From the NCBI RefSeq assembly GCF_005239225.2, contig NC_133294.1:2418001-2482000 (forward strand): a DNA stretch of 64,000 bases. The letters run 5' to 3'. Of this stretch, positions 40,003-51,877 are shown piece after piece. The notes below the pieces were generated by a model. The model had not been told where the DNA came from. It ran no database searches and saw only the letters and a list, made by a program, of their open reading frames with translations. Origin of the DNA: Populus alba. Its lineage: Eukaryota > Streptophyta > Magnoliopsida > Malpighiales > Salicaceae. Both the position numbers and the translations under genes were made by a program. Position 1 is the stretch's first letter, and the number at the start of each line of letters is the position of its first letter.

Positions 40003-40013
40003 CCCTTTTATAG
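40003..40013 (-). promoter_or_regulatory. TATA box of the 3' LTR
   Basis: CTATAAAAGGG on the minus strand. The same box is in the 5' LTR at 55724-55734, where it would drive the element's own RNA. Confidence 0.65.
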
Positions 40014-40695
40014 AGACCCAGCCACTAACCAGTCCTGCCTTTGCAGGACTGTTATCTTCCACGAACGAGATCGTGGGTGAGAGCCGTGATCCACGATTGG
40101 ATCAAATCCGTTGCAGATTTTCAGCCTGTTGAATCGAGATGGAGAAGACGAACACGGCTATTCCACCAGCAACGACGTCGTTTTGGCAACACTGTATTCC
40201 TACTATCAACGGCATCGTTTCGGCAACAGTGGCATTTTCATTTTGACCCCTGAACTTTGGAATTGTAACCGTTGGATCTCAATTGAATAAAAAATTCCTT
40301 TTAATTTTGCCCCTTTTTTATAAGTTTCAATTAAATCCCTCAATTGGTGCACTGTTTACAAAACAGTCCTTAATTCCTGGATTATTCAATTTGATCCTTA
40401 ATTAATTCTTTCAATTTTCCCCTTTTTTTTGGATAAATTTCAATTAAGCCCCTGAATTTATTTAATTAATTAAATCAAAGTTTAATTAAGTCCACAAACT
40501 TATTAATTTTTTAATTTCATTAATTAAACTAATCCAAATTTTAAGTAAAGTTCCAAACTTATTAATTCTTTAATTTCTGACCAATTTATTCTCAAATCTG
40601 ATAATTTTATCCCTAAACATCAAGATTTGTTGTCTTAACCCAATTGTCAACTATATTTAATTTTTATTATTTTGATCAAAAATTAGGTTATGACA

Positions 40696-40710
40696 GTTGC
40701 CCCCTCTTTA
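40696..40710 (-). other. Polypurine tract
   Basis: On the minus strand TAAAGAGGGGGCAAC directly precedes the 3' LTR, where second-strand synthesis would be primed. Confidence 0.75.
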
Positions 40711-40907
40711 TCATATTTACTATGCAATGCTAAAAGAAAATTTATTTTCTTTCAGCTTTGTGTAGTAAATTTATAAAGAAAATTAGATACAGAAAGAACT
40801 TTTGCCTTTTTTAGAGTCCTAAAAACTTCGAAAACCAGAGATTGACACAAGACTTTTATAGAGAAAACAAGTCCTTTGGAAGACAGCCTATCCTTTTTTT
40901 TTAAAAA

Positions 40908-41738
40908 AAGACGAGGGCTCGAAGGCGCACTCGAATGGAAATAAGACGAGGGCTCAAAGGCGCGCTCGAATGTAAGACGAGGGCTCGAAGGCGCGCTCGA
41001 ATGGAGGTAGGATAGAAAATGCACTACCTTTGATGGTCGAGGGCTCAAAGGCGCGCTCGAAAAGAAATAAGACGAGGGCTCGAAGGCGCGCTCGAATGGA
41101 GATAAGACGAGGGCTCAAAGGCGCGCTCGAATGTAGGTAGGATAGAAAATGCACTACCTTTGATGGTCGAGGGCTCGAAGGCGCGCTCGAAAATAAATAA
41201 GACGAGGGCTCGAAGGCGCGCTCGAATGTAAGACGAGGGCTCGAAGGCGCGCTCGAATGGAGGTAGGATAGAAAATGCACTACCTTTGATGGTCGAGAGC
41301 TCGAAGGCGCGCTCGAAAAGAAATAAGACGAGGGCTCGAAGGCGCGCTCGAAAAGAAATAAGACGAGGGCTCGAAGGCGCGCTCGAATGTAAGACGAGGG
41401 CTCGAAGGCGCGCTCGAATGGAGGTAGGATAGAAAATGCACTACCTTTGATGGTCGAGGGCTCGAAGGCGCGCTCGAAAAGAAATAAGACGAGGGCTCAA
41501 AGGCGAGCTCGAATGTAAGACGAGGGCTCGAAGGCGCGCTCGAATGTAAGACGAGGGCTCGAAGGCGCGCTCGAATGGAGGTAGGATAGAAAATGCACTA
41601 CCTTTGATGGTCGAGGGCTCGAAGGCGCGCTCGAAAATAAATAAGACGAGGGCTCGAAGGCGCGCTCGAATGTAAGACGAGGGCTCGAAGGCGCGCTCGA
41701 ATGGAGGTAGGATAGAAAATGCACTACCTTTGATGTGG
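40908..41738. repeat. Tandem array in the Ogre 3' UTR (about 20 copies of a GC-rich monomer)
   Basis: The monomer is close to gacgagggctcgaaggcgcg followed by ctcgaatgtaa (31-36 bp). About 20 copies are present. Every two to four monomers a fixed spacer appears ('ggaggtaggatagaaaatgc', then 'actacctttgatgg'), about six times, giving a larger unit of roughly 125-160 bp. It is strikingly CpG-rich against its AT-rich setting. The open frames it gives on the minus strand are by-products. Confidence 0.9.
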
Positions 41739-41770
41739 AACTGAAAGGTGGTGGAAAAATACAAAGATTT

Positions 41771-41771
<1 letters not shown>

Positions 41772-41803
<32 letters not shown>
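41772..41803. repeat. Poly-T run of 32
   Basis: Uninterrupted T run just past the tandem array. Its length may be unreliable. Confidence 0.8.
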
Positions 41804-41804
<1 letters not shown>

Positions 41805-43939
41805 GTGGCCTAATTCTCATGGGCAACCTGCCCAGGTTGAAAAATTCTCCAAAATGATAATTTTTCAAAAGCAATTTCAATGTTCGCCATTTCAAGTTGG
41901 CCTTCCACTGGATGGATTCTGTTCAAAATATTTTCTAATGCAAAAGTCATTGCTCAATGTTTCAAAGTTTAAATGATATGCATGCATCTTTACCTGATTT
42001 GAAATATAGGCCCCCATTTCTTCACAGTCTTCTTGTTGATTGCTTGGTGAGATCTTGTTATCTGATTTGAGTCATCCTTGTCGCTTGACTCCTAGCCCAC
42101 TCGATTTGGCCCATGTAAGTTTATTTCCAGATTTGTTTACATAACTCATTTTTTGAGGTGCCCATCGTGACTCACTTGCTTGCTAGAGATTTTCTATTCA
42201 TTACCCCTCATCTCACTGCTAAAAACATTCGGTATCACTTGCTGAAAGGGTCAAGCTGTCTTTTGTAAACCAAAATGCCCCTTTGTCTTGTTGTAAAGGA
42301 TGATAGATTTTCCTTAAACACAATGTTGCCCCCTTGTACTGGTAGTTGCCCCCAAGTGTGCTATGTCACCGACTTAGATGAACAATAGTTTTAAGAGGCC
42401 ACTCTCTCATTTGGCAAAGGAATATGGGTCTAGAATGAATCTTGAAATCTTGATCTTGCATTTTAAAAAACAAAAATTATTTCGATGCGAGTCTAAAACA
42501 ATTTGCTTTTGAAATCTAGCAACTCCTTGGTTATTATTTTTTTTTTAAAAGAGATTATTTGCTCTTGTGTTTGGCAATGAGGTCTTCGGTGAAAATATGT
42601 CATGAGATGACCTTTTGTTTGAAGTGAAGGGCTCGAGAAAAAAAAAAACTCGAGGTTTCGTATGAGAAAAACTTGTCTCTTTTTGAACATTTATTTTTAT
42701 CAACATGAATAATAATGAGTAGTTTATTCTTGATGTCATGAATCTAATGAAAAAGTATTCTTTGCATTTTGAGAGCATTGTTTATTGTTATAGATTGCTT
42801 GCTTGCTTGATTAGAAAGGACTTATATAGGTACGTAACGTAGGCTGTGGTTTTCGGCTATGAAAGAAAAGAATATAAGGCTCAAAGAGTGTTTCAGGGTT
42901 TCAAAGACTGAAGATCACGATCAATAGTTTGATTTTTGATGTCATTCATATTTTCTCTTGCCGCTCTTCTTTGATTTGCCCCTCTTTTTTCTTTTTCATT
43001 GCTTTGCTAGAGCATACTCTTGGTTATTACTTTTTCTTGTGATTTGGACATGCCCCTAGCATTTGAGTTTCTTGGGCTCTTTTGCCTTTTGGCTTTCTCA
43101 CGGCTTTATCATCTTTCTTGATCATTGAAATTTCACTTGCCCCTTACTTTTTCTTATGATGTGGGCATGATCCCTAGCATTTGTGTTTCTTGGGCTCTTT
43201 TGCCTTTTGGTTTTCTCACGGCTTTATCATTCTTCTTGATCATTGAAATTTCACTTGCCCCCAGTGTAGGGTATGATCTTAGTCGGGAATTTTTTATGAA
43301 AGAAAAATTATTCCGGCTCAAAAAGGGTTTGCAAGGGATGTACTTATTTTAGAACGTGAAAGGAATAACAAAGATGGCCTTTCCTCATTTCAAGCGCAAG
43401 CAGCTATGATCAATAAACTTTGACCTCGTTTAATGTGATGGTTTATTCTTTGCAAAGATGCATTTCATGAGTTATGAGCAACAAGTTCACTACATACCAT
43501 TATTCATACATTTAAAAACACATGATTCAAGAGTAATGGGGTAAGGGTTCATTTTTTTTATATTTTTTTATTTTTAGAGTTTGGTCATCTCTATGAAGGA
43601 GTTGCTTGATTCACTTGTCATTCTACAGGTAGAATATCAAAAATATTGTTTTTGAATAAACATCAAACCATTTTCGAAATCAAAATGCCAGATCAATTTT
43701 TCAAAATTCCAATAGTGAAACTGATTTTGGTAAAAGTAATGAATTGAATCTATGAGATCATGCGAGACTTCAAGGGTGTATTTATTGATTCTTTGAAATC
43801 AATAACATTTATGAGAGAGAAAAGATATGCAAAGTGAATTTCTTGGCCAAACTTTTATTGATTTGATGAGAACTTATACAATCATCAATGATTCAACAAT
43901 CATGGATAATATTTCTTTACAGAATCAGAATTCACTGGC
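41804..43939 (-). other. 3' untranslated region of the Ogre-type element
   Basis: No coding sequence after the integrase stop. It holds a 118-bp tandem duplication (about 43027-43262, units starting ttactttttcttgtgat). Long 3' UTRs with tandem repeats are characteristic of this lineage. Confidence 0.7.
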
Positions 43940-45105
43940 CTACTCAAATCTTCTCCATCCATTTCCTGTTAGTATCAATGCTCCTCCAGAAAATGCCCTC
44001 TTTACTACATAAGGACCTTCATAATTGGGTGCCCATTTGCTGTGGTTCTCACTAGGTAGTGATAGGATTTTTCTCAATACAAGATCTCCTTCTTTAAACT
44101 CTCTTGATCGAACTTTTCTGTCATATGCTCTTGCTATCCTATTTTGATACAGTTGGTGGTGACAAATCGCCGCTAATCTCTTCTCACTGATCATATTTAA
44201 CTGTTCATATCGTATTTCAGCCCATTTAGCCTCTTCCAGCTCAGATTCCATTAGGACCCTAAGAGAAGGAATCTCTACTTCCAAGGGCATCACTGCCTCC
44301 ATTCCGTAGACTAGTGAATAAGGTGTAGCCCCAGTTGATGTCCTTACTGCTGTTCGATATGCATGTAGAGCATAAGGAAGCCATTCCTGCCAATCTTTGT
44401 AAGTAACCACCATTTTCTGGACAATCTTCTTTATGTTCTTGTTAGCAGCTTCAACAGCACCATTCATCTTTGGTCTGTAAGGTGATGAATTGGAATGCTT
44501 GATTTTCCATTTAGTGCATAATTCCACAATCATCTTCCCATTGAAGTTCTTGGCGTTATCGGTTACTATCCTTTCTGGCAGACCATACCTACAAATTAGG
44601 TCTCTCTCAATGAATCGCTTGACCACCTTCTGAGTCACATTAGCATATGAGCAGGCCTCTACCCACTTTTGTAAAGTAATCAATTGCGACCAAGATAAAC
44701 CGATGCCCATTGCTGGCTTTTGGATTAATAGGCCCAATCACATCTATTCCCCACATCGCGAATGGCCAAGGTGATACCATATTGAATAAGGGCACTGGGG
44801 GTGCATTGATTTTGTCGCTATACACCTGACATTTATGACATTTTCGGACAAATTCTATACAATCCTTCTCCATGGTCAACCAAAAATACCCAGCTCTTTG
44901 CATTTGTCTCGCCATCATGTGTCCATTTGCCATGGGTGGTGCAAATTCCTCCATGCACTTCATGCAAGGCTTTATTGGCTTCTGATCTGTCCAGACATCT
45001 TAATAGAGTCCCATCAAATGACCTTTTGTATAAGATTTCTCCATCTATAAAGTATTCCATTGCCATTCTTCTCAGAGTCTTCTGATCTGTTTTTTGAAGC
45101 TTCAA
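43940..45105 (-). pseudogene. Ogre integrase (frame broken in the assembly)
   Basis: Pieces in three frames give the zinc-binding N-terminus (HEVHGGIC, then CHKCQ) and a DDE core with the first Asp in GIDVIGP, the second in VTDNAKNF and the Glu in AVEAANKN. A C-terminal part follows with RAYDRKVRSREFKEGDLVL and ends at 43940. I see no chromodomain, as expected for the Tat lineage. A break lies in an A run near 44675, another near 44930. The enzyme would insert element cDNA into nuclear DNA. All catalytic residues remain, so function depends on whether the breaks are real. Confidence 0.88.
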
Positions 45106-45199
45106 AAGGATATTCCCGATATTGGATGAATCTTTTTATATCTGCATACCAAGGACTTCCATCCACTTCTTCTTCTACTAAACAAGAATGAGCAGGAGA

Positions 45200-45656
45200 A
45201 CTTCTGATATCGATGCCTATAGGATGTACTCTGATACCGCAATCAATTGTGGCCATGGAGGCTAAGGTTGCTAAAGCATCCGCAAACTGATTCTTATCCC
45301 TTCCTAAATGATTGAACTCTATCTCTTCAAAGTCTTCGGCCAATTTGGAGAGATATTCTTGGTATGGTTTCAATTTCTCATCTTTCGTCTGCCACTCCCC
45401 CTTTGTCTGGCAAAATTATCAACATAGAGTCTCCATATACCTCTAATTTCCTTATCTTTAACTCCAATGCAGCTTCCAATCCATGAATACAAGCCTCATA
45501 TTCAGCTGTGTTGTTTGTACAATTGAACTGCAACTTAATGGAGATGGGATATTGCTTTCCTTCTGGAGAAATTATTACAGCACCAGCTCCATTACCAGAT
45601 ACATTCACCGCACCATCAAAGTACATGGTCCACCAATCACTTTCTATTACCAGCAC
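45200..45656 (-). pseudogene. Archaeal-type RNase H (aRNH) of the Ogre element
   Basis: The four catalytic acids of an RNase H fold are visible: Asp in MYFDGA, Glu in NTAEYEA, Asp in VYGDS and a last Asp in NQFADALATLAS. This second RNase H after the usual one is a known trait of Tat elements. The frame breaks once near 45400. It would remove element RNA during reverse transcription and probably replaces the degenerate first RNase H. Confidence 0.82.
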
Positions 45657-45740
45657 ATCTTCATCAGGGAAGTCAAAATTTAATGGCTCATAGTCTTCAA
45701 TAGCAATTATCAGCTAAATGATCTGCGATTGCACTTCCTT

Positions 45741-46325
45741 TCACAGATTTTCTTGTTTTGTAAATGATATCATATTCAGCCAACAACACTTGCCATCTGG
45801 CCAACCTATTTGACATGTATGGTTTTTTTCAAAAAATATATTTTTAGAGGATCTATTTTTGAAATTAACCAGGTGGTATAGTATAGCATATATTGTCGAA
45901 GCCTTTTCGCACTCCATACCAAACCACAACACAGCTTCTCAATCATGCTGTAACGAGATTCACACTCAGTGAATTTCTTACTCAAGTAGTAGATGGCTTT
46001 GCTCCTTTCTCCCAGACTCATCATGTTTGGCCAAGCACACAGCCCATTGCTGATTCAGTCACTGTTAAATACAAAATGAGAGGCTTTCCCGGCACCGGTG
46101 GCACCAATAGAGGTGGGTTCTGCAAATATTGTTTAATCTTATCAAAGGCTTCTTGACAGTCCTCATCCCATACTCCAGGGTTTCTCTTTCGAAGTAATCG
46201 AAAGATTGGTTCACAAGTGACTGTAAGTTGTGAAATAAATCGAGCAAATATAATTTAAACGCCCCCAAAAAGCCTCGAACCTCTTTCTCAGTTTTAGGAG
46301 CTGACATAGCTTGTATGGCCTTCAC
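45741..46325 (-). pseudogene. RNase H1-like / connection region of the Ogre polyprotein
   Basis: It follows reverse transcriptase after frame breaks near 46385 and 46330. Recognisable pieces are KAIQAMSAPKTEKEVRGFLG (the thumb-connection block), the RNase H start LYLTVTESAMG, and AIYYLSKKFTECESRY. The position of the first catalytic Asp holds Thr (LYLT where gypsy elements have LYLD), so this RNase H seems inactive. Breaks occur in runs of A and T near 45830-45850. Confidence 0.78.
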
Positions 46326-46388
46326 TTTATCAGGGATCTACTTCTATGCCATTATTGCTCACCACAAATCCCAATAACTTCCCAGACT

Positions 46389-47349
46389 TCACCCAAATGT
46401 GCATTTTGCAGGGTTCAGCTTTAATTGATATTTTCTCAGCCTTTCAAATAATTTCTTCAGAGCTGGGATATGGTTTTCCTCATCCTTAGATTTAGCAATC
46501 ATATCATCCACATAGACCTCAATTTCTTTATGCATCATATCATGAAATAGTGTCACCATTGCTCTTTGATAAGTTGCCCCAGCATTTTTCAATCCAAATG
46601 GCATAACTTTATAGCAATATGTTCCCCACGGAGTAACAAATGTTGTTTTCTTCTTGTCTTGCTCAGCCATTTTAATCTGATTATACCCAGAGAAACCATC
46701 CATAAAAGAGTAAGTAGAACTCTTAGCAGCGTTATCTACTAATACATCTATGTGGGGTAAAGGAAAATTATCCTTCGGGCTTGCCTTATTCAAATCTCGG
46801 AAATCCACACATACCCTGATTTTGTTATCTTTCTTGGGTACTACTACGATATTGGACACCCATTGAGAATAATCAACTACTTCCAAGAATCCAGCATCCC
46901 ACTGTTTTGTTATCTCTTCTTTCACTTTGATTAGTATATCTGGCCTTGTCCTCCTCAACTTTTGCTTAACCGGCTTACAACCTTCTATCAAAGGTAGTTT
47001 ATGTACCACAATATCAGTATCCAGACCAGGCATATCAGCGTATGACCAGGCAAAAACATCAATGTATTCTTGTAAAAGAGCAATCAATTCACTTCTAACG
47101 TCAGCAGAGATTAGCTTCCCTATTTTCAACTCTCTTTTATCATGTACTGTGCCCACATTTATCAGTTCTAGTTCTTCTTTTGCAGGCTTCCATGTGCGAT
47201 CAGATTGTTCTGCTAACTTTGCGAATTCATGAATATCCTCCTCACCAAATTCTTCCTCATCCATGGCAATTATAGTTTCATCAAAGTTAGGCCAATTATC
47301 CACAGTGCAATGAGTTTGTGGGTTGTACGACGATCCGCTTTCAGATTTC
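46389..47349 (-). CDS. Ogre reverse transcriptase exon
   Basis: This open frame follows the intron acceptor and is uninterrupted for about 320 codons. The RT blocks are in order: QLRR-like entry (KPVKQKLRRT), VVPKKDNKIRVCVDFRDLN, the palm Asp in FMDGFSGYNQI, MPFGLKNAGATYQR, and YVDDMIAKS with the two catalytic Asp. It ends at KLNPAKCTFG, where a one-base loss in a G run breaks the frame. The enzyme copies element RNA to cDNA in cytoplasmic particles. An ATG-started frame exists (47432), but its first 28 codons lie in the intron, so I start the exon at the acceptor. Confidence 0.88.
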
Positions 47350-47594
47350 CTGAAAGCGAAAAGTGTTTTGGTTATGAGTGTATAGTTCTGGGAAAGTAAA
47401 TAAATGAACAGAGAAGAGAGAAAAAAAAACACGATTGAAAGAAAATATGCATGATCTCATTGAAACTTAAAGGATAGAAGGGCTCAACCACAAAACCTTA
47501 TTGCCAATCTCTTGAGCCATGATGATTTGGCAAGGCACAATTATTCAAACAATACAAATAATGAAAAACAACAAATAAGCAATCAAAACATTAC
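47350..47594 (-). other. Intron between protease and reverse transcriptase (245 bp)
   Basis: On the minus strand the donor AAAAA|GTAATG lies at the protease stop codon and the acceptor GCTTTCAG|GAAATC lies in the next open frame. Joining them removes the TAA stop and keeps phase, linking FKK directly to KSESGSS. An intron at this place is established for Ogre elements. Confidence 0.75.
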
Positions 47595-49708
47595 TTTTTG
47601 AAAACAATTGGGACTTCTTGAATTTCCCAATTTGCTAAATCTTCTCCCTCGGCCAGTTTCCTCACGAATGAGTCGTCTTCCAAAATACCAATAGTCAGCT
47701 GGGGCAACTGTTCATGAGCATTATCCTCTTCCTTTAAGTCTTGTTCACCGCCGTATTCAAGATAATTGATAGTAGCACCATTGAATTCTTTTCTTAATTC
47801 CCCCTCATAATCCTCTGTTTTTATCACATATGCGGATCTTGGAAATGTTACATGGATTGGCGGGATCTCTATTCGGTCTTCATCTGGTTCTCTTCTCTCA
47901 ATCCGGGCTATTCTCTTTTCTCTTCTAATTTCAGCTGCTCTTTTGAAATCTGCTTTTCCAGGCTTAAACCCTAAGCCAAACCTTTGATCTGCGCACTTCA
48001 TTTTTATCACATTAATCCTCTCAGGCATTCCGGTAGTATGGTCATATTGAAATGGCAGTCCATGCTTTAAGAAGTATTTAGTAGCCATTTTTGCTGCTTC
48101 GGAAATTTCTGGCTTTCTTCGTACCGTATTTTCTGGTACCCATTCAGCATTTACAACTTCAAATGCATGCATATTTTCGTCCTTACTTTCTTCAGTTTCT
48201 ATGTAAGGGATTGAGACATTTTTTATCATTGACAAAGTTTCCTCAGCTCTCACAGTCACCAAATTCCCATTGATGATAAACTTGACCCGTTGATGTAAAG
48301 AAGATGCGACAGCTCGAGCTGCATGGATCCAAGGTCTCCCCAGTAAAATGCTATATGATGGATGAATGTCTATTACTTGTAATGTGACTTGGAATGGTTG
48401 TGGGCCAATGATTAGTTCAACATCAATACTCCCACTGATTGGTCTAGATGACCCATCATATGCCCTAGCAGTCATGGTACTTGGCTTCATGTGAGAAGCA
48501 TCAACTGGCATTTTATCAAGTACATGTCTTGGCAATACATTAAGAGAGGAACCATTATCTATAAGCACCTTAGCAATCACACAATCCTTGCATTTTACCG
48601 TGATATGCAATGGTTTATTATGACCGGTTCCTTCATGATCCAGCTCATCATCGGTAAAATAAAGGTAATTGGTGGCTTGAATACGACCCACCAAATGTCC
48701 TATGGAATCTTGTGTAATATCCTGAGGAACATATGCTTCATTAAGAACCTTCTGAAGGGCGTTCCTGTGCAATTCTGAACTCAATATTAATGACAACAAA
48801 GAGATCCTAGCAGGTGTTTTCTTTAGCTGATCAACCACACTATATTCGCTGTGCTTCATCAATTTCAGAAATTCATTAGCCTCTTCATCACTTACTGGTT
48901 TATTAACCTCATCTGTCTTTGTCAATTCTGTCATATCCTTTCCTTTGGCTTTTCTATGGTTTTCCAACTCTTCAGGAGTAAAACATCTCCCACTCCGAGT
49001 GAGTCCTCCTACTTCCGCATGGAAAACAAGGGCAGGATTTGTGCTATGAAAAGAATAACCATAATTATAGGGTTGGGCATTATAGCTTCCGCTAACAGTA
49101 TTCATAGGCTTGGTTAGGATCATTTTTGGTGGACCCTTTTCGGTTGGTACATATCTACACACTTCCACTTTCTCGTTACAACCAGTCATTGTTCCTACTA
49201 AATCATCTTCTTTGGGTTTCATCAATCTTAACATTCCCAACGTCATCATATTTTCTACTTCCAAATGAAACTCCTCGCATGAGTCAATATCATGCCCAAA
49301 CTGCTGATGATACTTACAATACTCATTCGCATCCCCTACAGCTTGCATTCTGACTGGTGTCTTCAGATAATTGGTTTGCCTTAGCATCCCATACAATTTA
49401 TCCATAGTCACCCTTAATGTTGCTTTACTTTCCATTCCTATCTCCAAGCTATTAACTCCACTTCCAGAAGCATGGTTTGGTAGAGGGTTTGAGTTCACAT
49501 TTGGGGATTCATCAAAAAGAAATCCACCCAGCTTTGATGAGTTGAAGGATTCTTCTTTTGAATGCAAGACATCCATCAATATTGTGTCCACGACACCATC
49601 ATGGTATTCACATTTCTGATCAGGTTTATACCATTGGGGAAATGGTGGTTGTAAAGGAGTTAAAGGAACAGGTACTACTTGGCCAATACTGAGCAACCTC
49701 TGATACAT
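47595..49708 (-). CDS. Ogre gag C-terminus plus aspartic protease
   Basis: This is a 705-codon open frame on the minus strand. Counted from its first ATG, a zinc-knuckle-like motif lies at 131-144 (C-X2-H-X4-H-X4-C in CKYHQQFGHDIDSC). The retropepsin active site is at 384-388 (IDNGSSLNVLP, the D[ST]G-type motif with N in place of S/T), and the flap/ILGRPW block follows near 450-460. A glycine-rich stretch (RFGLGFKPGKADFKRA) resembles a G-patch; that is tentative. The true start is upstream in gag; the first ATG is only where the frame opens after a break near 49715. The protease cuts the polyprotein. The frame ends in the intron donor. Confidence 0.88.
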
Positions 49709-51392
49709 CTCAGTGAGAAGACATTGGTAGTGGTGGAAGTTGTACTTGGTCTATTGGAAAATTTCTTCTTGGGCGGTATGCATTGTTGGTATGGTTATTT
49801 ATTGAGTTATTTTGGGTGCTTGGAGGTGCAGAGAATTTTATATTGGATATGGAGGGAGTAGGTGTAATACTTTTGAAGCTGTAAGTATCTTGGTAGGTGT
49901 TCTTCCTCTACCTTCCCTTTCAACATTGTGAACTTCTACTTCTTTCCTTTTTTCCAATAAAACCTCTTTTTTCAGTAGGATCCACGATCCTACCTGTTCG
50001 AACAGCTTGTTCGATCCTTTCAGCTATGACCACCAAATCAGAGAAATTTTGTGCAGCACTACCTACCAAATATTCAAAGTACGGGGCTTTGAAAGTGTTG
50101 GAAAATAAACCAGTCATCTCCCTTTCCGACAATGGAGGATTTACTTGCGCGGCTGATTCACGCCACCTTTGGGCATATTCTCTTACAGACTCCTTATTGC
50201 CTTTTTCCATGGCTTGTAGACTTGANNNNNNNNNNNNNNNNNNNNNNNNNNNNNNNNNNNNNNNNNNNNNNNNNNNNNNNNNNNNNNNNNNNNNNNNNNN
50301 NNNNNNNNNNNNNNNNNNNNNNNNNNNNNNNNNNNNNNNNNNNNNNNNNNNNNNNNNNNNNNNNNNNNNNNNNNNNNNNNNNNNNNNNNNNNNNNNNNNN
50401 NNNNNNNNNNNNNNNNNNNNNNNNNNNNNNNNNNNNNNNNNNNNNNNNNNNNNNNNNNNNNNNNNNNNNNNNNNNNNNNNNNNNNNNNNNNNNNNNNNNN
50501 NNNNNNNNNNNNNNNNNNNNNNNNNNNNNNNNNNNNNNNNNNNNNNNNNNNNNNNNNNNNNNNNNNNNNNNNNNNNNNNNNNNNNNNNNNNNNNNNNNNN
50601 NNNNNNNNNNNNNNNNNNNNNNNNNNNNNNNNNNNNNNNNNNNNNNNNNNNNNNNNNNNNNNNNNNNNNNNNNNNNNNNNNNNNNNNNNNNNNNNNNNNN
50701 NNNNNNNNNNNNNNNNNNNNNNNNNGAACTTATACTGTCTAATAAAAGCTTCAGCTAAATCCTTCCATCCTTTAATCTTGGTATTATCCAAACGCATATA
50801 CCAAGCAAGAGCAGCATCACTTAAACTATCCTGAAAGAAATGGATCAATAACTTCTCATCATGGACTACTTCAGCCATCTTATTACAGTATGCTTTAAGA
50901 TGGGTGATTGGGCATTGAGTTCCAGTATATTTAAACAAATTCTGGAACTCTGAATTTTCTGGGAATAACCACATTAGGCACTAAACACATTTCAGCAGCC
51001 TTTACCGGATCATACAAATTATTCCCCTCTATTGCCTTCATTCTTTCTTCTAAAGCAGCTAGTTTTTCCTGACCATTTTCCTCTACGATCTTGTTCCTTT
51101 GAGGTTCTTCTTCTATCAACACAGTATGGGGGACTCTCATTGGATGTGCTGATTGAGTAGGTGCGAAATGAGCAGCATGTTGAGGCTCAAATAGTGGAAC
51201 AACAGGAGGCGGAGGTTGAGGTGTAAATGTTTGTTGAGAAGATGTCCCTTCTCCAACTCTAGGCCTCAAAGCTTGTTCAAGCAAGCTGGTAAGCCTTGCT
51301 ACATCCTCTTTCAGGCTTTCCATCTCTCTTTGGTGTTGAACCAGCTCTCTTTGGTGTTGAATTTCTAGCTGATTTCTCTCTTCATTTTCCAT
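49709..51392 (-). pseudogene. Ogre gag, interrupted by frame breaks and the assembly gap
   Basis: Gag starts at 51392 with a Gln/Glu-rich coiled coil (about residues 1-45), then a Pro-rich linker, and reaches the retrotrans_gag core (KYTGTQCPITHLKAYCNKM, then FQDSLSDAALAWYMRL). One extra T near 50939 shifts the frame just before the core. The middle is hidden by the N gap. It resumes as ESVREYAQRWRESAAQV and ...FSDLVVIAERIEQAV, then breaks again near 49920-49950 and 49715. Gag forms the particle that holds the element RNA. Confidence 0.85.
50226..50725. other. Assembly gap of exactly 500 N
   Basis: A round 500 is the usual placeholder for a gap of unknown size. The gag frame appears to enter and leave it, so the real missing length may differ. 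Confidence 0.97.
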
Positions 51393-51877
51393 TTTCTTTC
51401 GTGAACGAGTATTATGAATACGTTTAGGTTGGGGACCTATATTTCACCTGTTATATGCAGAATATGACAATCTATAAGCAAATGTATGTGATGCATGAAT
51501 GTGAATGCCACATATTGGATATAGATTCGCTTTTTGTTGGTGACATATGGTCGTCATTCTTTGGATATATGGGTTGAACTTGAACTTGATATCATTGTTG
51601 CGATGCCGAGAAGAAATCTGCTTAGCTTTTTGACATTTGGGCTTTCAGCTATATACACATATCTTTGCATTGAAAAATGTGGGTCTCAGCCCTCTTATTA
51701 CTTATTCAGAAACTTACAGTAAAAATTAATCTAATCTATTACAGGAGAAAAAACATTGCCTCTAGTAGCTATTGCTTTCAAAAAAAGATCGGTGTTATCC
51801 ATGCTTCTTCGATATTTCATTATATCTCCTCCCACCTGACGAGCTTCCACTCGTAATAAATGGGCTTCTGCAGCTGC
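51393..51877 (-). other. Spacer between Ogre ORF1 and gag
   Basis: About 485 bases without a credible frame on the minus strand. Confidence 0.6.

Larger units (their letters stand above)
38544..40695 (-). repeat. 3' LTR of the Ogre-type element, 2152 bp
   Basis: It runs TGTCACACCCG...GGTTATGACA on the plus strand. It holds several copies of 'cctgactctggcgtcagtga', GC-rich inverted repeats ('gggctgggct...agcccagc') and three perfect hairpins. Confidence 0.95.

Noticed and set aside
40041..40253. 70-codon frame identical in both LTRs (also 55762-55974)
   Set aside because: Identity is explained by the LTR pair being copies. It lies between TATA-side and leader sequence and resembles no protein.
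40908..41738. Resemblance to a CRISPR array (short repeats with spacers)
   Set aside because: The spacers are themselves repeats, the genome is plant nuclear, and there are no cas genes. It is a retroelement minisatellite.
40752..41895. Overlapping minus-strand frames with repeated FERAFEPSS and RARLRAL
   Set aside because: Translated satellite monomer in the retrotransposon 3' UTR, after the integrase stop. Not protein-like.
50132..50758. Long open frames running through the N gap
   Set aside because: Unknown bases cannot contain stops, so these frames are artefacts; only the minus-strand gag frame has support on both sides.
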